Source: Paractinoplanes abujensis
Lineage (GTDB): Bacteria; Actinomycetota; Actinomycetes; Mycobacteriales; Micromonosporaceae
Direction of reading: 5' to 3'
Length of the DNA: 64,000 nucleotides
Assembly (NCBI RefSeq): GCF_014204895.1
Contig: NZ_JACHMF010000001.1
Coordinates: forward strand, 7,874,001-7,938,000
Shown: positions 62,977 to 64,000 of the stretch, piece by piece
Numbering within the stretch: the first letter of the stretch is position 1
Layout: every line of letters begins with the position of its first letter
Notes under the pieces: generated by a model
What the model was told of the DNA's origin: nothing
The model's input: only the letters and a program-made list of their open reading frames with translations
Database searches by the model: none
Translations under genes and position numbers: made by a program

Positions 62977-64000
62977 GTGGCAGTGCCGCTCCCCCCGCGC
63001 GCCGCCCGGCCTCAAGGCCGGGCGTGGCTGCTGGGCGTGCCCGTGGCCGCGGCGGTCGTGCTGCTGACCGGGCTGACCGGGGTGGTCGCGCCCGAGGTGG
63101 CTCTGGCCGCCGGGGCCGGTGGCTGCGCCCTGTGGGCCACCGCGGTGCTGGTGCGGGCGGCGCTCTCGATCCACCACGCCGACCGCTCGTTCGTGGCCTG
63201 CCGCGGTGCCGGTTTCGTGGGGCTGGGTGCTCTCGCCACGGCCCTGGCCGCGCTGGTCCCGCTGCTGGCGCCGCCGGGCGCGGCGGTCTGGGTGACGATC
63301 GTCTTCGGCCTGGCCGCCGCCTGTTACGCGGTCGGCACCCTGCTGCTGCCGGGCTCGGGCAAGGGCTGGGTCGTGCACTCCCGGCGGGCCTTCGACGGCC
63401 TCGGGCTGGGCGTGAGCCTGGCCTTCGCGGGTTACCTGCTCACTCCGGAACAGTCGGAGCGCCCGGCCGGTTTGCCGGTGACCCTGATCGGCGCCACCGG
63501 CATCGCGATCGTGCTGGTGGCCATGCTGCGCGGCTGGCCGGCCCGGCGTCCGGCGGTGCGCTGCGGCATCGGGGCGATCCTCGTGCTCAGCGGCCTGGCC
63601 GCGGTCACGACGCTGCTCGCGGCGGACGCCGGTGGCCCGCTGCTGGCCCTGTTCGGGCTGCCGATCGTGGGCGGCCTGGCCCTGACCGCCGAGGGCGGCT
63701 CCCGCCGCGACCTGCCCGCGCCGGCGCTGGAGCCGCGCAACCCGGATCAATATCTGGCCAGCTATCCGCTGCTGGCCGTGCCGGCCGGGGTGGGTGTGGT
63801 GGCCGCCGTCTGGCATCTGATCGTGGCCCGCGAGTTCGACCCGACCAGCATCATTCTCGGCATCGCCATGGTCGCCGTGCTGGCGATGCGCGAACTGCTC
63901 GTCGTGCACGACATCCGGCGCTACGCGGGCCAGTTGCAGACCGCCGAGGCCCACTTCCGTTCGCTGGTCGCCGGGGCCACCGACCTCACCCTGGTGCTCG
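62977..64000 (+). CDS. Polytopic membrane sensor with PAS domain, C-terminus beyond window (probable GGDEF/EAL protein)
   Basis: GTG at 62977 with AGAGGA nine bases upstream; the frame is open for 341 codons to the window edge. About nine hydrophobic helices (first VPVAAAVVLLTGLTGVVAP, last SIILGIAMVAVLAMRELLV) are followed by a linker coiled coil (YAGQLQTAEAHFRSLV) that begins a PAS domain. This membrane-plus-PAS form is typical of actinobacterial diguanylate cyclase/phosphodiesterases or histidine kinases; the output domain is not visible. Confidence 0.78.
   Translation, partial: MAVPLPPRAARPQGRAWLLGVPVAAAVVLLTGLTGVVAPEVALAAGAGGCALWATAVLVRAALSIHHADRSFVACRGAGFVGLGALATALAALVPLLAPPGAAVWVTIVFGLAAACYAVGTLLLPGSGKGWVVHSRRAFDGLGLGVSLAFAGYLLTPEQSERPAGLPVTLIGATGIAIVLVAMLRGWPARRPAVRCGIGAILVLSGLAAVTTLLAADAGGPLLALFGLPIVGGLALTAEGGSRRDLPAPALEPRNPDQYLASYPLLAVPAGVGVVAAVWHLIVAREFDPTSIILGIAMVAVLAMRELLVVHDIRRYAGQLQTAEAHFRSLVAGATDLTLVL

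Overview
The window is very GC-rich, dense and almost entirely protein-coding. GTG starts are common, and neighbouring genes often share a 4-base start/stop overlap. Gene content points to a mycelial actinomycete, most likely Micromonosporaceae (Actinoplanes or a close relative). The evidence is a DivIVA/FilP/Scy-like coiled-coil pair, actinobacterial 180-kDa-type NAD-glutamate dehydrogenase, PadR/TetR/ROK regulators, a DUF6297-like membrane protein and chemotaxis-type proteins that would suit a motile-spore genus. From memory, two blocks match the Streptomyces coelicolor core chromosome: filP-scy-mce-thiolase-meaB...icmA (about SCO5396-5415), and cysteine desulfurase-mnmA-methionine synthase-ligA-GGDEF/EAL-gatCAB (about SCO5486-5501). 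I see no rRNA, tRNA, CRISPR array, insertion sequence or prophage. This is chromosomal core and near-core sequence.

Layout. 1-5.2 kb: an ABC exporter pair with an aldehyde dehydrogenase, a small zinc-ribbon-like protein, a hydrolase and an AI-2E-family permease. 5.3-8.4 kb: two coiled-coil cytoskeletal-type proteins. 8.7-15.7 kb: short-chain acyl-CoA metabolism (methylmalonyl-CoA epimerase, thiolase, MeaB GTPase, isobutyryl-CoA mutase large subunit), interrupted by a PadR/monooxygenase divergon and an orphan protein. 15.9-19.9 kb: a thioredoxin-TPR protein and an arginase-fold protein carrying a roughly 700-residue repetitive tail. 20-27 kb: a lipoprotein penicillin-binding protein and the giant glutamate dehydrogenase. 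27.2-29.5 kb: a copper P-type ATPase behind a CsoR-like box. 29.7-31.3 kb: a TetR-controlled operon of a DCC thiol protein and a membrane protein. 31.4-36 kb: NagZ-type glucosaminidase divergent from a ROK regulator, then a lone ABC ATPase and ribokinase. 36-38.3 kb: a split Aer-like PAS/MCP pair and small membrane proteins. 38.3-43 kb: enoyl-CoA hydratase, a membrane-anchored Hsp70-like protein and a TPP enzyme. 43-44.4 kb: a run of small membrane proteins. 44.5-49.7 kb: ETF beta/alpha, cysteine desulfurase, MnmA, methionine synthase. 49.9-58.2 kb: LigA, a GGDEF/EAL protein and GatCAB. 58.2-64 kb: a metallophosphoesterase, a sugar-dehydrogenase-like lipoprotein, a PH-domain protein, an Asp-box protein with a MoaD/ThiS-like protein, and the start of a membrane PAS sensor.

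Most notable observations. (1) Two near-palindromic 18-bp sites of the form CCTnAnCGnnCGTTnAGG lie exactly in the mce/thiolase divergent promoter and immediately upstream of icmA, suggesting one repressor for short-chain acyl-CoA genes. (2) Four separate gene 3-prime ends carry degenerate tandem duplications that include the stop codon. (3) A 63-bp exact piece of the coiled-coil gene at 7.3 kb is repeated, inverted, upstream of the copper ATPase at 27.1 kb. (4) An arginase-fold enzyme has a very long tail of decapeptide and GLxRE-type repeats. (5) A ubiquitin-like MoaD/ThiS protein has residues beyond its terminal GG and is translationally coupled to an Asp-box protein. No wholly new defence or biosynthetic system is evident. 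The best leads are this regulatory and repeat biology.
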